A stretch of 64,000 bases of DNA from Nemertoderma westbladi (Eukaryota; Xenacoelomorpha; Nemertodermatida; Nemertodermatidae): assembly GCA_032718475.1 (NCBI GenBank), contig JAUCBJ010008237.1:124001-188000 (forward strand), written 5' to 3'. The notes under the pieces are model-generated. The model was not told the DNA's origin, made no database searches, and was given only the letters and a program-made list of their open reading frames with translations. Made by a program: the position numbers and the translations under genes. Position 1 is the stretch's first letter. Every line of letters begins with the position of its first letter. This document shows, one piece after another, positions 11,421 to 24,079 of the stretch.

Positions 11421-13680
11421 TAGAGATGTTACAAATCATATTTCATGAAACAAAAAAAGTGCCAAGAGTAGGGTTAAAATGGTGCTATAACTTGAAAAGT
11501 TCCCAATAATTTTAAAAACCGTTTTCAATATTAGAAAGGCAACATATTCTTAGGAAAAGTCGTAACATTTCAGATTCCCAGCTGCGTTTGTTGCAGAGTT
11601 ATAACAAAAAACCAACACTGGGGGTCATATTGATCGCTCCCACCCCCCCCCCCCCCCCCCCGGGTTATAATAGGGTTAAAACCAAAGTTAAATTGTAGGA
11701 ATAATGTACAGTTTGAAAAGCTTAGCCGCCCAGGAACACACAGGAGTTAGTTTTTGCATCCTTGATATATTTCAACGTACTTTTCTTTCCACACAATTGT
11801 GGCCTTCTAATTGGCTAGAGTTCCTCTGATAGCTTGTTATAGTGCAGTAGTTTGTGTTTAGTAATATTTTTAGCCATTTCAATAAAAGCTTTTCTTCTAT
11901 TGGTTGAAAGAAGTTGATGTTTAAGTGATTGAAGTCTGAGCTCAGAATTGAATTACTCCATCGAAATATAAAATCACCTCGGCATGTTTAGTTTTCAATA
12001 AAATATTTTTGTACATATTTATTGTACATACATATTTATATATAAATATTACCATTATTATTATCATCATTATTATTATTAATTATATATTATTAGTTGT
12101 TATTACTAACAAAATTGTTATTATTAACAAAGACCATCCGGGGCGCGGTACAGCAAACATTTAAAAATAGCACAATAAATATATGTGCAGGCTCTTGTTG
12201 AGGTTTTTTTTGGCGATTAATTTTATAATGAATTATTCAATATTTTATAATTGCAGTATTTTTAGTACCGCGATTCAGTTATGATGAAACAGGTATCAAA
12301 AAGAAGAGAGAAAAACATTGATTTCCCTTAATACATAATTATATAATGACTTTATTTCAGCATAATTGAATCCCGCTACTAAATTTTGCAATTAAAATTG
12401 TATTATAATTAAATTATCCACCAACAGGAGCCTGTACAGCACCTTGGAACCTTGTAACCTCACCTTGGAATGAGGATGCATGCATATAAATATTCTTTGA
12501 ATTTTTTCGAGGTAGAATAATGTTATTCATTCCTACTTAAATTTAGCTAATTTAGAAATAAATTCCTCGTCGAATTACATCACTAATAAACACATATAAT
12601 CCTAACGTAATACCTAAATTTATGTGTTCTTTAAATTAGCTCTAGTACATGAAATAGTAAAAGTTAACTGTTATTAACCAATAACTATACATAAAGATCA
12701 GGCTAAAGAAATAATTAAACATAGTTAGTTAATAGTTGAGGTTGCACTACATACATATACGGTACACAGACAGATCCACCAAGAACGCATCACCACCCCC
12801 ACACCCTTAATCATTTAGTCAGCCACACACTTTCCATGTTCAGCGGTTCTTTAACCGTTGTCATTGTTAAGCCGGTGCCGGTCAGAGGAGTGTTATTGAC
12901 CTGCCACGATGTTGTCAGCAGATCCACCTGGCAGTAGCCGTAATTAATTTATAAACATACAATCAAACCAAATAACTCGTCTGCGGCTTATAAAATGTAA
13001 ATCAGAATAAAATTAGGTACCGAGTACATTAAAATGCAAATCTTTTACCATAGCGAATAAATTTCATGAACCATGCAGGGCTTAAATCTCGTTTGATCAA
13101 TTGATTTCATCAGATATTTCAAAACATTTACTCGATTGATAAACATTGTTAGCGGGATGGCGAAAAAATTGTGAAACAATTACCAAAGGGTTTTGTGAGC
13201 GGCTATTAATCGGACACCTGACAAATGTCGCATTATCCACATATAATTATTGATGGATATAATTGATACAAGCCAAACAAAACGTAAAGTTGCAGTACTG
13301 GTGAATAAGGATCGAAATAATGATGTCCCACAATAATTTAAATAGATGTAGGCCTAATTAATTGATATTTCTCGGTAACTAGAAGTCGCGTCGAATTTTT
13401 AAACATATCATAAATGAAACCACTCCTTCACCCATAACACCAATAATAAAATATACCGGTCGCTATTCTCTATGGGTGTAACTGTCCTATACCTAAATTA
13501 GTAGCTAGAGTGTTTAATTAATCATTGTGGCCGTGATGGTTCATGGTTAATATACACTACCCTTACAACGATAGGGTTGAGCACAGTGGCAGCATATGAT
13601 GGTATTGACAGTTGGGAGGCCATGAGGAGGTAAATTGCGGACATAAAAGGTATCAGATAGTATTTCCAGGTCTATCTTTT
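11421..13680. other. No gene recognised, 2.3 kb
   Basis: Includes a C tract at 11641-11661 and A/T trinucleotide-rich sequence near 12040-12125. I find no coding frame, splice-linked exon or known repeat that I can support. Confidence 0.5.
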
Positions 13681-13683
13681 ACC

Positions 13684-13800
13684 TGAGCCGCTAGCTGAAT
13701 GGTTAGAGCGTCAGACTTCCAACTCGGAGGTCACCAGTTCGATCCCACCTGGACGTCATTGCCAACTTTGCAAAAGCTGTGCCCAACAAAAAGTTATAAT
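13684..13800 (+). repeat. tRNA-derived SINE-like sequence
   Basis: An A-box-like TAGCTGAATGGTTAGAGCG and a B-box-like AGTTCGATCCC are spaced as in a tRNA gene. The acceptor arms do not pair and the anticodon stem is broken, so a functional tRNA is unlikely. A tRNA-derived SINE head with internal Pol III promoter elements is the better call. Confidence 0.6.
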
Positions 13801-14635
13801 AAATTTCCAGTTATATATATTTATCAATGTATACTAATGTTACCGAAGTTTTTTCAATATATTTATTTGTTTTCGTTTAAAAACCACAATACAGTAACAA
13901 ACAAGTTAATTTTTTTCCACATTTAGTACAGAAGTTGTGTTAATAAGCTCCCTCCGTATATTGTGCCAGCCAAAACAATAATTTCAATCTCACCTTTTTA
14001 TCTCGCTATCCGCTATGTCACTCCACTACAACAGTACGTTGCTGGTCTGTGTGTTGCAGCTGTATTTTAATGGACTCCTGAATCAATAATTCTCATCTCG
14101 ATGATTTATACCCATAGGTATCAATATAACGTTTATTAATACATATTAGGTTTCACTTCACAGCGTCTAGTTCAAAACTTATTAATACTCCATATTATTT
14201 TTTTATTAATTTTGATTTATCTATATATTTATATACTATATATTTAGTATATTTCTGCATTTATTATTGTTCTTCATTATTTAAGTATATCTTTGTATAT
14301 AAACCTATATATATATATATAAAAATATTAAAAACAATACAAAAAATACATATATTTTTAAATTTTTATTTGTACATTAATTTATAACATCCCTGTATAT
14401 ATACTGTATTTGTGGAGAAGCCATCAATTAGCCAATTAAAGCCTCTTCACTCCTCTTCTCTCTTCTATCATGCAATCAGTCTCCCCCCAAAATATACAAC
14501 AAAATTATTCGATATAGAAATATACCTCATAGAGAAACCTACAGCATAAGCGCCAAAATTAAATTCGACCAAATAGATCAACAATAACTAGCTGGTTGAA
14601 GGAATCAAGTCAAAGAACCTTCCTACAGTTCTGAC
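13801..14635. other. AT-rich, no gene
   Basis: Long TA-rich stretch (14200-14400). No coding signal. Confidence 0.5.
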
Positions 14636-14639
14636 CTGG

Positions 14640-14885
14640 GTGAACTTACAGAAAGTATTGGACTCCATCCATAGAGATAAAAGTCTGGAAATCCTAGGAA
14701 TTTATGGAATACCAGAAGAAGTCATTGCTGGCATTGATTTGTTATGATGTATACAATGACGAAAGCCACTGGCAAAGATCATAGCTTCACACTACAAGAA
14801 CGCGGAAGCTGTAGATATCCAGCTCATACAGTTTCAGACACAGACTTTGCAGATGGCGGCATCGCCTTTGCTTTCTAATGTGCTA
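14640..14885 (+). pseudogene. Decayed LINE RT fragment
   Basis: Broken translations give LDSIHRDKSLEILGIYGIPEEVIAGI, split by stops and a frameshift. This corresponds to the region just after RT motif A in LINE-A-type proteins (compare MFSILSLYGIPDEIIAAI at about 35070-35125). Only this segment is recognisable and it is diverged from LINE-A. Confidence 0.55.
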
Positions 14886-15044
14886 GCAGCACATGCGCAA
14901 TTTCTACTGAACCAAGTGGAAGGGATACTGAATTGTGAGAAACGAAATTGGGACAACTATGGAGAATGGAAATGAGCGCAGTGCGGACAGTGGAAATGAG
15001 ACACTTCCAGGCCTCCCGCCTGGAAGGGTCTCATATCCACTGTC

Positions 15045-15262
15045 CGAGTTCGCTCGACCTAGTAGTACTGGTACAGCAGTACGCGACCTAGTAGTACTGG
15101 AACTGCAGTACACGACCTAGTAGTACCGGTACAGCAGTACACGACCTAGTAGTACCGGTACAGCAGTACCCGACCTAGTACTACCGGTACAACAGTACAC
15201 GACAGAGTAGTACTGGAACTGCAGTACACGACCTAGTAGTACCGGTACAGCAGTATCAACCA
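15045..15262. repeat. 29-bp minisatellite, ~7 units
   Basis: Unit begins CGACCTAGTAGTACCGGTAC and continues with AGCAGTACA, with variants (CTGGAACTG, CGACAGAGTAG). It ends about 175 bp before the GPCR start codon. The unit holds short inverted segments (GTACCGGTAC). No regulatory role can be shown from sequence. Confidence 0.95.
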
Positions 15263-15436
15263 GTATGAACTTTGCATACTTAATAGCCAGGTGAATAAAT
15301 TTTTGCAATTTTATTTTAAAAGTTTAGTTTAGATTGCATCTTTCCACACATTATACAGTACGCACTAATCAATGTTGTGTTAATTTTAAAAAATTATTTC
15401 ATAGGAATCTTTAAATATATTGTGTTAGATTAAATA

Positions 15437-16549
15437 ATGAATATAACACTGCTGCCGAATTCGACTCCAGAGATAAACATTGATACACATGACGATTTCA
15501 AGTATCTGAAAACTATATTAGACTATGTAGTAATCGTCACAATGATGTTTGGTATCTTTCTAAATGGTATTGTTCTCATTGTTTTCAACGCGCGCTACAA
15601 AAATAAATCAGTTGCCCTATTTCTGCTGAAACAACAAACTGTTATCGACTTTCTTGCCTGTTGTTATGTGTTACTAAATACCGTGGTTACCAAGGTATTT
15701 GAGTATGCTGGCAAACCACTTCAACCTTACCACGACATACAATTTATTGACCGTTTTTTATTATGTGTTTTTGTGGAATATTCGTTAATTCAGTGGGTAT
15801 TGGTGAGGTGTAGCACTGTGAATCTTATTCTGATTTGTGTACAACGTTACTGTGGTATTTGCAACGTTTTCTATAATTTTGAGTTGGAGCACCGTTTAAA
15901 ATTGATGTTAATAACGTTTATACCAGCTCTACTTTGGGAGATTGTCACGATATCATGTGCAAAATTTGATTACACAAGCAAGACGATATATTGCATTGAC
16001 AAAGTAAATGGTGTGCGACTTGGGGTTTTGGAAGTGTCCCTGGGTATATCCGATATTGGGATACAGTTACCAGTTTTTGTTTATTGTTACACCAGATGTT
16101 ACTTCTCTCTGCGTGAGAAAGCAAAGTCATTCGACAATGTAAATATTGAAATGGATACCTTGGCTAGTGGCCACGTTACATCAAAAACGCAATTATTATC
16201 CGAGTCTGACAAAAGACGGTTAACATTTCTGAAGAAAAATTCAAAAATATTCTTTAAAAATGGTTGTTATATATCCCTGGTGTATATGGTCTGTTGGTTT
16301 CCCCACGGAATAACTCATTTTGTAAAGAGCTATGCAGAAATATTCGGAGACCATTTGGTAGTTTCCTATAGCTATCGTATATATTCCCTGATTGCAGCTA
16401 AAGTTGTGTTTATTAACCACGTTGTTTACCCATTAATATATGCTATTCAATACAAAGGATTTCGCACAAATGCTGAAATCCTTCTTCGTAAACACACTGG
16501 ATATGTAAGCGGAGCCACCTCAGAGATTCAGAAAATACAATCATTGTAG
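15437..16549 (+). CDS. Class A (rhodopsin-like) G-protein-coupled receptor
   Basis: Single-exon 370-residue protein with seven hydrophobic spans (about 28-51, 61-83, 108-136, 154-176, 195-220, 272-296, 314-338), expected at the plasma membrane. Extracellular N-terminus with two N-glycosylation sequons (N2, N8). Landmarks: N43 in TM1 (FLNGIVL), D71 in TM2, QRY at 136-138 in place of D/ERY, CWFP at 286-289 in TM6, P212 in TM5, and YPLIY at 331-335 in place of NPxxY. C110 and C186 could form the TM3-ECL2 disulphide. The long basic loop 3 (about 225-272) fits G-protein coupling. Ligand not inferable; a peptide or orphan receptor is possible. The first ATG of the frame is taken as the start. A candidate AATAAA lies 76 bp after the stop. 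Codons are intact throughout, so this is not a pseudogene. Confidence 0.9.
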   Translation: MNITLLPNSTPEINIDTHDDFKYLKTILDYVVIVTMMFGIFLNGIVLIVFNARYKNKSVALFLLKQQTVIDFLACCYVLLNTVVTKVFEYAGKPLQPYHDIQFIDRFLLCVFVEYSLIQWVLVRCSTVNLILICVQRYCGICNVFYNFELEHRLKLMLITFIPALLWEIVTISCAKFDYTSKTIYCIDKVNGVRLGVLEVSLGISDIGIQLPVFVYCYTRCYFSLREKAKSFDNVNIEMDTLASGHVTSKTQLLSESDKRRLTFLKKNSKIFFKNGCYISLVYMVCWFPHGITHFVKSYAEIFGDHLVVSYSYRIYSLIAAKVVFINHVVYPLIYAIQYKGFRTNAEILLRKHTGYVSGATSEIQKIQSL

Positions 16550-16624
16550 AATTATGGATATTGAGAAAATTCAAACAGTCTTCCCAACTTCCTATCAACT
16601 TATCTATCACCTGTTCTTTTCTGT

Positions 16625-16630
16625 AATAAA
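16625..16630 (+). promoter_or_regulatory. Candidate polyadenylation signal of the GPCR
   Basis: Canonical AATAAA shortly after the GPCR stop codon, in a TA-rich context with T-rich sequence downstream. Confidence 0.45.
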
Positions 16631-17766
16631 GGTATTTGCATATGCAATCAGAGATAATGGAATACTTGGGATAGTCGTTCAGTAATAAATATTTAATATC
16701 CGAAAATTGAAATATTATGTTATTCGATAGGGAGGGGTATCTATTTATTTTGGAATGTTGATATTATACTCTACTCCAGATAAATCTGTATTTTATTTAT
16801 ATATCTGTATTAGTTGGTGACTTAGTTGACAATTGTGATATTTAAGACTTGAAATTCTAGACAAAATAAACTGCAATCTTTTCATTCCACCAGTCTTCCA
16901 GACCTTTGCATTTGAAAGTGTTGCTTTGACAGACATACAGACGGATGTATATAGTATTACATAAATAATTGTGTATTACTATACAATAAATCAACAATAT
17001 TAACATCTAACTAAAATGTAGTTTGTGAAACCAATTTTGTGGAACCTTCGATGGCTGTGTGTGTAACCTTTGACTCATTTTATGAAGCTTTCTCCCTGGT
17101 TCCGTTAACTCTACGTAACCTTTGACCCTGTGGAACATTTGACCATAAGCATTCGCAAATCATCCATCTCTTAAAGTTATATATAACATTCCGCTTAAAT
17201 ATAAAAAGTATCAACTTGGTCAAATTTTTCAGAGAATGGATGAGAAGGGTTCCACAGCTGGGTCAACGGTTCCATAGACATACATTTTAGTCAAATATTA
17301 TTGTCGATTAATTCTGATATCTGCAATACATAAAATAAAATTATATTGCATCTAAAATCTCCTCTTTCTGCCCATCACAGCCAAAACACAACGACCTCTG
17401 GCAGGGAAATATCACTTTTTTCTATCTGCAATTTCTATATCAACGCTAGCTATTATTACAGAATATACGATATGATCACATGGTTAAGGCGCTCCCACCC
17501 CATATCACTCAGTCAGCTATAGACTTTCCAAGCTTTTCCAAAGTCACTCATTCTTTCAATATTCTAAAGTGCAGTGTTATTGAGAGTCTAATGAAGACAG
17601 AAGTGGCTGCATTAGAGCATAAGGTCGTTGTTATAACAATGCAATGCCTGGCTAGCTTTAATATGAGAGATTGCAAGGTATATTTGTATTTCGGCAATGA
17701 GGTGTTGTCGCTACGTATAATTGTTTGTTACCTTAACGCTTACGCTTATGCGTGGATGAATGCCTA
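16631..17766. other. No gene recognised
   Basis: The open stretch 17480-17767 has no recognisable domain and runs into the 51-bp array. I do not support it as a gene. Confidence 0.45.
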
Positions 17767-18022
17767 GCATATCCAAAATATATTGTGGACCCTGTGACCA
17801 CTACAACTATGTGTACTGTTCATCCAAAATATATTGTGGACCCTGTGACCACTACAACTATGTACTGTTCATCCAAAATATATTGTGGACCCTATGACCA
17901 CTACAACTCTGTTCATCCAAAATATATTGTGGACCCTGTGACCACTACAACTATGTGTACTGTTCATCCAAAATATATTGTGGACCCTGTCACCACTACA
18001 ACTATGTGTACTGTTCAATGAT
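17767..18022. repeat. 51-bp minisatellite, 5 units
   Basis: Unit begins CATCCAAAATATATTGTGGA and ends ATGTGTACTGTT. Full units are 51 bp (17 codons), so an open frame repeats HPKYIVDPVTTTTMCTV. Two shorter middle units shift the frame and restore it. Most likely non-coding. Confidence 0.93.
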
Positions 18023-18224
18023 TTTAGTCTATCTTAATGCTATGTACTACACACGATTATTATATTAGCCAGATTTCTACTACAGTTATTGTGGGGCGAC
18101 AAGTAAGCAAGCTTAGCATGCAGGTACCACTAACTGAATCGGTGTGTCTGTTGTTCTGTCGTTCAGTTATTCTGTTGTGTTCAATTTTAAACGTTAATAA
18201 CTCAGCCAAATCTCAATAAAATCT

Positions 18225-18275
18225 ATCCAAACTTGGTACACATGTAGTCTGGCAAAAGTTTAAAAATTTTCCAAA
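18225..18275 (+). repeat. Dispersed repeat shared with 38405-38450
   Basis: Shares CCAAACTTG..ACAYATGTAGTCT and AAAAGTTTARAAATT with the sequence near 38405-38450. Two copies only in this window; class unknown. Confidence 0.5.
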
Positions 18276-19839
18276 TTGAATTTGCGTGTGGCCTTCGAGA
18301 AGCTAAGATAATAGCAGTTTATTAATTAAATTAAAATTAATTCAAGTTGGTTAGGGTAAAAAAACAGCATTTTCAACATGACATTTAATGGAAATTAATT
18401 ATTTTATAGTATAAGATATAAATAATTATACTTAAAAATTGTACAGCTGAAATCCCCATACCCATACCATTATAGTCTTTAATTAGTTCAAGTCATTTGC
18501 TTTAAGAAATGTGTTTTTAATTGATCTAAACGTAATTAAGTTATTAAAATAACATGTCAGCCGTCACTCTAGACTAGCTCCCGTATTCCAAGGATGCTTG
18601 CTATTGCCTAGCCTAACTGGGAACCAGTCCAACCACCAGCTCACCACTACTCTTTAGGCAGCAATGTAATGAGCCAGACTAATAAGAGAGCTTAACCTTG
18701 CTGATTGTGTTTACCTTACAAAATGATTGGCTGAGTATTTAATTGTGATTCTTTAGAATAATTAGCTAAATAATTTTATTGAGGCTTTGACGTTATAAAT
18801 TAATATTTCAGTATCAATACTATCGGCATAAGATAAGTTTTATTATTTCTTACAAATTAAGTCGCCTCCTCGCCTATAATATTTATTATATTACTTCATG
18901 AGTTTAACATGTTACCAATAACATGAGTTTATTGATTTCTTTGTTGCTTAAGTAAATTAAATAATATGCGATCTTTAATTATCTTTGCTAGAAATTTGTA
19001 TATTTGTGTATCATTTGTGTATCGCTTCCAGTTCTATTTTGTGTTATATTAAAAATAAATATAACATATTACTTTTAAAACACAATTTCCTGATAATACC
19101 TGCCTTTCATCAGTCCTAGTGCGCGCGTTTGGGTTGGGGTGGTGCAGATTAAGAGGGAGGTTGAAGGGGGGGTGGGAGGGCTTTTCACTCTCTTTGAATT
19201 ACTGGTGTTTGGTTAAATTTCTTAGATACCGACTTTGTGACACAGTAGAATCGCTCAATATAAATCTGTATCTCATAACAAAGCCTCGTGCTGCGTGAAG
19301 GCCCCACGAACGTGTCAGTTAAGTTTGACATCAATTATTACCTAAGACAACTCTCTTTATTCTGAAATTACATTGGATAGATATGCATCGTACATAGTAG
19401 CAGTAAAACCGATATTTTTATTTAGTGCTTCATTATTATCATATTGGTTATATTGATCGAGATCTTCTTATTCTTTAATTTCTTTAACTCAGAACATCCG
19501 AAAATGATGTTAAAATATGTCTTATTATCTATCACAGACAATTAATATATTTTATCTTTTTAATAACATTATGAACTTAGACAAAAGGCGTCAACATATT
19601 ATTTAACTTTAATAATAATAATAATAATCGTTTTATATTCATCATAAATGACATAGCCTACATAATTATAGCACATTTGTAACAAATTGATATTGTTGTA
19701 CCTTATACTGCTTACTTAAAAATATATAGAGTCAATAAAATCACAATATTATCATCATCAATTCATATAGACTTGTTAATAAAAACGTGAAATATATTAT
19801 CCAACAAAATACGTCAATTTGTTTAAAAATAAATAAATG
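18276..19839. other. No gene recognised, 1.6 kb
   Basis: AT-rich. TAA/ATA runs near 19610-19630. No coding signal on either strand. Confidence 0.5.
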
Positions 19840-19844
19840 AATAA

Positions 19845-20225
19845 CTAATTACAGACGGAGGCGGTTATACGTTTTAAAAAGCATTGATTGAGGCACGCAA
19901 ACAGAATGTACAAGTGACAAAATTGAGTTATTAGAATTCCTGACTCTAGAAAACAGACTATGAAAGGCAAAGCGATGAATATGATTAATTGAATTAATCC
20001 TAAGTACATTAACATATAACTGGCACTGAGATGAGTGTCCGTAATACTCTCATACAATTTAAAACCAAATAACTTCCTAACCGATTTATTTAGTGCTATA
20101 CAAAGTTTATTAAACACGTTACGTGTGTAGTAACCGTCAGCCCAGAGGGCATTACAATAAACAGATGAACAATAACTAGAAAAGAGTTGTATTTTTAGAT
20201 TATTTTCATTAAAGAACTCTTATAT
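19845..20225 (-). pseudogene. LINE C-terminal fragment, minus strand
   Basis: On the minus strand the translation reads SSVYCNALWADGYYTRN, then LCIALNKSVRKLFGFKLYESIT. This is the post-RT region of CR1/Jockey-like LINEs, where a Y-N-ALW segment precedes ALNK..RKLFG. RT motifs are absent. Short and old. Confidence 0.6.
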
Positions 20226-20249
20226 CAACTTATCAAATATATAATTTAA

Positions 20250-20565
20250 ACGCGTCTCTCATTAATGTTTGAATCCCTTATAATGTTTCTGTACGACCTC
20301 TTTCATGTTTGTGACCCCAATAATGTTGACACCTCTCATTAATTATTGTGTGCCAATTAATGTTTGTGCCCTCATTAATTGTTGAATCCCTCATAAATGT
20401 TTGTATACCTCTCTACCTTACAAATGGTTGATGTACCTCATTAAGTTTGCGCCCCTGTCCCTCATTTAATTTAGTGTCATGTCAATTAATGTTTATTTCC
20501 CTCATTAATATTTGTAACACTCTTAGTGGTTGTGTCTATAATTAACAATGTTTGTGCCCGAGTAT
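20250..20565. repeat. Degenerate short tandem repeat
   Basis: Repeated CCTCATTAATGTTTGTG-like words, about every 22-30 bp, with many indels. More than ten recognisable copies. Confidence 0.7.
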
Positions 20566-21160
20566 ATAAAATCGGTTTAAGTATAATTTTTCCATAAAAC
20601 ATCTACATGCCACTATCTCTATGCCTATTGACTAGTATCTATCCATTAATCCATTACACACATTTTGGATATCATTCAATCCAGATAACAGTGTAATATT
20701 ATAGTAACTGTACTCATATGTCATGAAGTATAATATCATTCATTACCCATTATTGTATTCAGGTTAACAAAGGTAGTATAAGTACAACATGGGCGGACAT
20801 CCTTGTATAATCAATTATGTAATACATTGTATTCATGCTTACAGACTCAATCAAAACAACAGGCTGCGTGAAGCAAATACAATTACTGACTACACTGTAT
20901 GATTCATTACACAGTCATCCACATACAACCTGTCATTGAAACAAACTGTTGTATAACTCTATAAGATTGAACTCTTAGCTTATAATAACACTTATTGGAG
21001 GTATATGATACATCATTAAATAGATTCATGAGTCTAGTTCATCGCCATACTCACATAATTTGTGCTCTGTAGAACAGCTGCTATTGTTTAGCATTGCAGC
21101 AAAGAGATGCAGCTCGATATCAACGAGATTCAATCAAATGATAAATAGATTGTTAGGTTG
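20566..21160. other. No gene recognised
   Basis: AT-rich with several short A/T inverted repeats. Nothing coding. Confidence 0.45.
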
Positions 21161-21164
21161 CCCT

Positions 21165-21725
21165 TGTTGGGAACTGGCACCAACTTATTTGTTTTCATTT
21201 CTTGTGGGACTCCCTTCTGTACATGTCTACTATGATGGGGAAATGAGTTCCAAACCGAGCAAATCCTGTACAGTCTTGTACAGAGATCCTGTATTTCTTA
21301 TGAATCAGAATATTGTCTAACTGGGACTTATTACCACTGGGTCCAGTATTTCATTTCCTTTCCTTTCCAGTTCTCTTCTTATACTGGATCCAGCAATCAA
21401 CCCGGTACAATCAATTTCCAGAGAGGAAGTCATGAAGATCGACTGAATTTCAGTTGGCACTATTGCTGTAGATTCATGGCGATCTTGAGGAGTGATGGAG
21501 ACTGGCTTTGAAGTCATCCAGAAAATCCCTCTCCCTTTTGCAATCTTGCCTCCCTGGTGACCCAGGGTTTGGGCCAGAAAGGTCATCAGGGAAGGGAATT
21601 ACATAATTGTGGCCGCTCTCTCTCCAGTAGGGGATATGACAGGCAGCCTGTCAGGAGATCACTGATGCCTGTGAGGCCAATTGTGTCCGTTAATTCCACT
21701 GGCCACTAGTGGTCTACCGGCGGCA
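21165..21725 (-). pseudogene. Rearranged, deleted LINE-A copy
   Basis: Three collinear blocks of LINE-A on the minus strand with the intervening DNA removed. 21165-21245 equals the RT-start segment at 34720-34795. 21246-21480 equals the endonuclease C-terminal part (33680-33890). 21500-21725 equals the N-terminal region (about 32935-33200), including GPNPGSPGR. Each block is heavily substituted. It shows that the LINE-A N-terminal region belongs to the element and is not specific to the 32.9-kb copy. Confidence 0.85.
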
Positions 21726-22770
21726 AGCCTTTAATGTTCAATTATCATTAAAATAAGCACTGGCAATGATATAAAAATTGTATGTTAAAAACTGCATGTT
21801 AAAACCATATATAAAATAATATAACACAATAATTTGACTTTATATAATAGTAGTTAGAGATGAAAGCCACCACTTTAAAATAAGTTGAGCAAATAAGTTT
21901 ACTGTACTGCCGCTCTGCGGACACAAGCAGACATTTCTCCTGCGCTGTACTTTGAAAACGATAAAGGAATAAAAATAAAAAGCACACTATGGTTCCGGCT
22001 TATACAAAGCAATTAGTAATTAGGCTCTATATTATAAAAGTGGTTTGAAATTGAGCCATATATATACATATTATTATCGACTATAAAATATTAAACATGG
22101 CAGTCACAGCACCAAGTAACTATTAACAGCATAGTAACACAAAATTTTATAGTCCAGCTAAACATGTTGATAGATATAATCATACGTTATATATAAGTAA
22201 ATAATTACGTAAATAAATTAGTAAATCAATCAATCAATTAGTAAATAAATATAATCATACATTTTACATAAGTAATATATAAGTAAATAATTAACTATAG
22301 CACATGATTGGGTGTTTTAATGATGTTATTGTTAGTAAAGTGATGTCATGTCAGGAATATCGTAATTAATCTAAATAGTAATTAAGTAAATAGCATATTA
22401 AGTACCGCTCTACTGTATACAAATAATAATTTACGTCGGATTGCAAATAAAGCACAGTGTCGAAGCTATATAACTAAGAGAGATAATGAATACAGTATGA
22501 TATGAGTAACTAAAATAAGCCGATTATTTCTGGTCTAAGTGTAATTGTGCGGTTGCTATCTTTAAGAAAGCTACTGCTTTAGGAGGATCAGAAAAGAATT
22601 GTGAGGCAGTGCAGTTAGAACGATTTTTTATGATAGTACAGTCCCAGTAAACTTAGGCACATCCCTATTCCCAGTCCCTTTGGAGTATGTCTAGGATACA
22701 CTCTCACCTGAGTGTAAATGGCGTATCGCAATGTTCAACACACACAGCACATAGAGGTATTAGAATTTAA
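21726..22770. other. No gene recognised, 1 kb
   Basis: Strongly A/T-rich, with a short ATCAATCA microsatellite-like patch near 22225. No coding signal. Confidence 0.5.
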
Positions 22771-24063
22771 CTATTCTGATATAGTGAGTTCACTCTTGTG
22801 AACGTTTCGAAAGCACGATTTGAGGCAATATTTCGTGGTCGTTAGATCCTGTATACTTGGGATACCAATCATCCATACTCCTACAGTGAAATCGTTAAAG
22901 AGTGGTTCTACTGTTGCTCCCCCAAGATGTTGTGCCAGCATATGGCTCAAAAGTTTTATCACTTTGTGGTTATCACAGTTAAAGGATGAGTATATGAATC
23001 GTGCTTTTGAGAAGATAACCATAGTCGAGAACTTGTAGGTATCAAATAGGGCCTGAAGTCGATTATTTGTTGTGTAATTGCCCATTCGTAATGTTGCCCG
23101 AAGGGCCTCGCACCACGTCAGTGAGAGGCCCTCTACAAGTGACTGGCTGATTATGGAGGCCCCATACATGTTAGAAGGAGTACAAATCGTTCTCCAGATA
23201 AGAGCTGTGACATCCATTGGAACAGCATCAGTCGCCAGTCCTCTGGAATTAATTTTAGAGCAGTTCATCCATATCCTTTGAGTAAAATGGTCTCTGATGT
23301 GTTGGTCGAGGGCAGGCAGTGGTAGGTAGACCAAGGTACTTGCACGTTGTGGTTGGCAATAGTTCAGTACCATCTGTTGTTGTTAAATATAGGTCATTGT
23401 TTGAATCTCGGCATGATGTACGTGAGCAAACCATGAAGTATGTCTTGGTGAGGTATAATGTAGCATCATTTGTAGATCCCCTTTCATGTTAGCCATTAAC
23501 AGTAGGTCATCCACGTATCCTAATATTCCATAAAAACCATCTTTAAAATACAGTCCCAATCCTGAGGTTTCAAGATTTCCAAATAACTCCATGTGATATA
23601 TGTTAAAAAGAATAGGAGACAATACTCCACCCTGCCGGACACCACACTGCAGTGGAATACAAATTGGATATCATGAAATGTATCTTTATTACGGCTGAAG
23701 ATTTACTATAGTATGAATACAAAGTCTCAAGTAACGATTTATCCAGAGTTGTCTGAGCAAGTTTGTTGAATAACTGTTCATACGAAACAGTGTCGAATGC
23801 ATTAGTTAGGTCCAAGGATACTATATAAACATTTGAACCACCATTATTAAAATAACGAATCAACTGAGAGGCGAGAATGTAGGACGTTTCCGTGCTCAGC
23901 TTAGCCTTGTAGCACATCTGTAGGTTGTGAGTCTTGATATTCTTAATATCATCAGCCACCAGAATTTCCCAAGTTTTTGCGAGCACTGAAATTATGGAAA
24001 CCCCTCGATAGCTTGACGTCTTATGGACATCTCTATCTCCCCCTTTAAGCAGAGGAATCAGAA
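22771..24063 (-). pseudogene. Non-LTR retrotransposon RT remnant (LINE-B)
   Basis: Minus-strand frames, linked by frameshifts, give LIPLLKGGDRDVHKTSSYRG (RT start), then SLDLTNAFDTVSYEQLF (motif A, DxxxAFD), MSPILFNIYHMELFGNL (motif B), GYVDDLLLMA (motif C, YVDD), and a 200-residue C-terminal stretch ending near 22771. The order matches a LINE RT with C-terminal domain. The endonuclease is missing, so the copy is 5'-truncated at about 24063. It meets the 5'-truncated end of LINE-A at about 24080, so two families lie 5' to 5'. Clearly a different family from LINE-A (YVDD rather than FADD). Confidence 0.85.
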
Positions 24064-24079
24064 GAATTGTGCATAAATA

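Noticed and set aside
13684-13760. Functional tRNA gene
   Set aside because: Box A and B words are present, but the acceptor and anticodon stems do not pair. A SINE head is more likely.
17480-18021. Open frames around the 51-bp array as a gene with 17-residue repeats
   Set aside because: The frame changes between the leading stretch and the array, there is no domain, and the array units break the frame twice.
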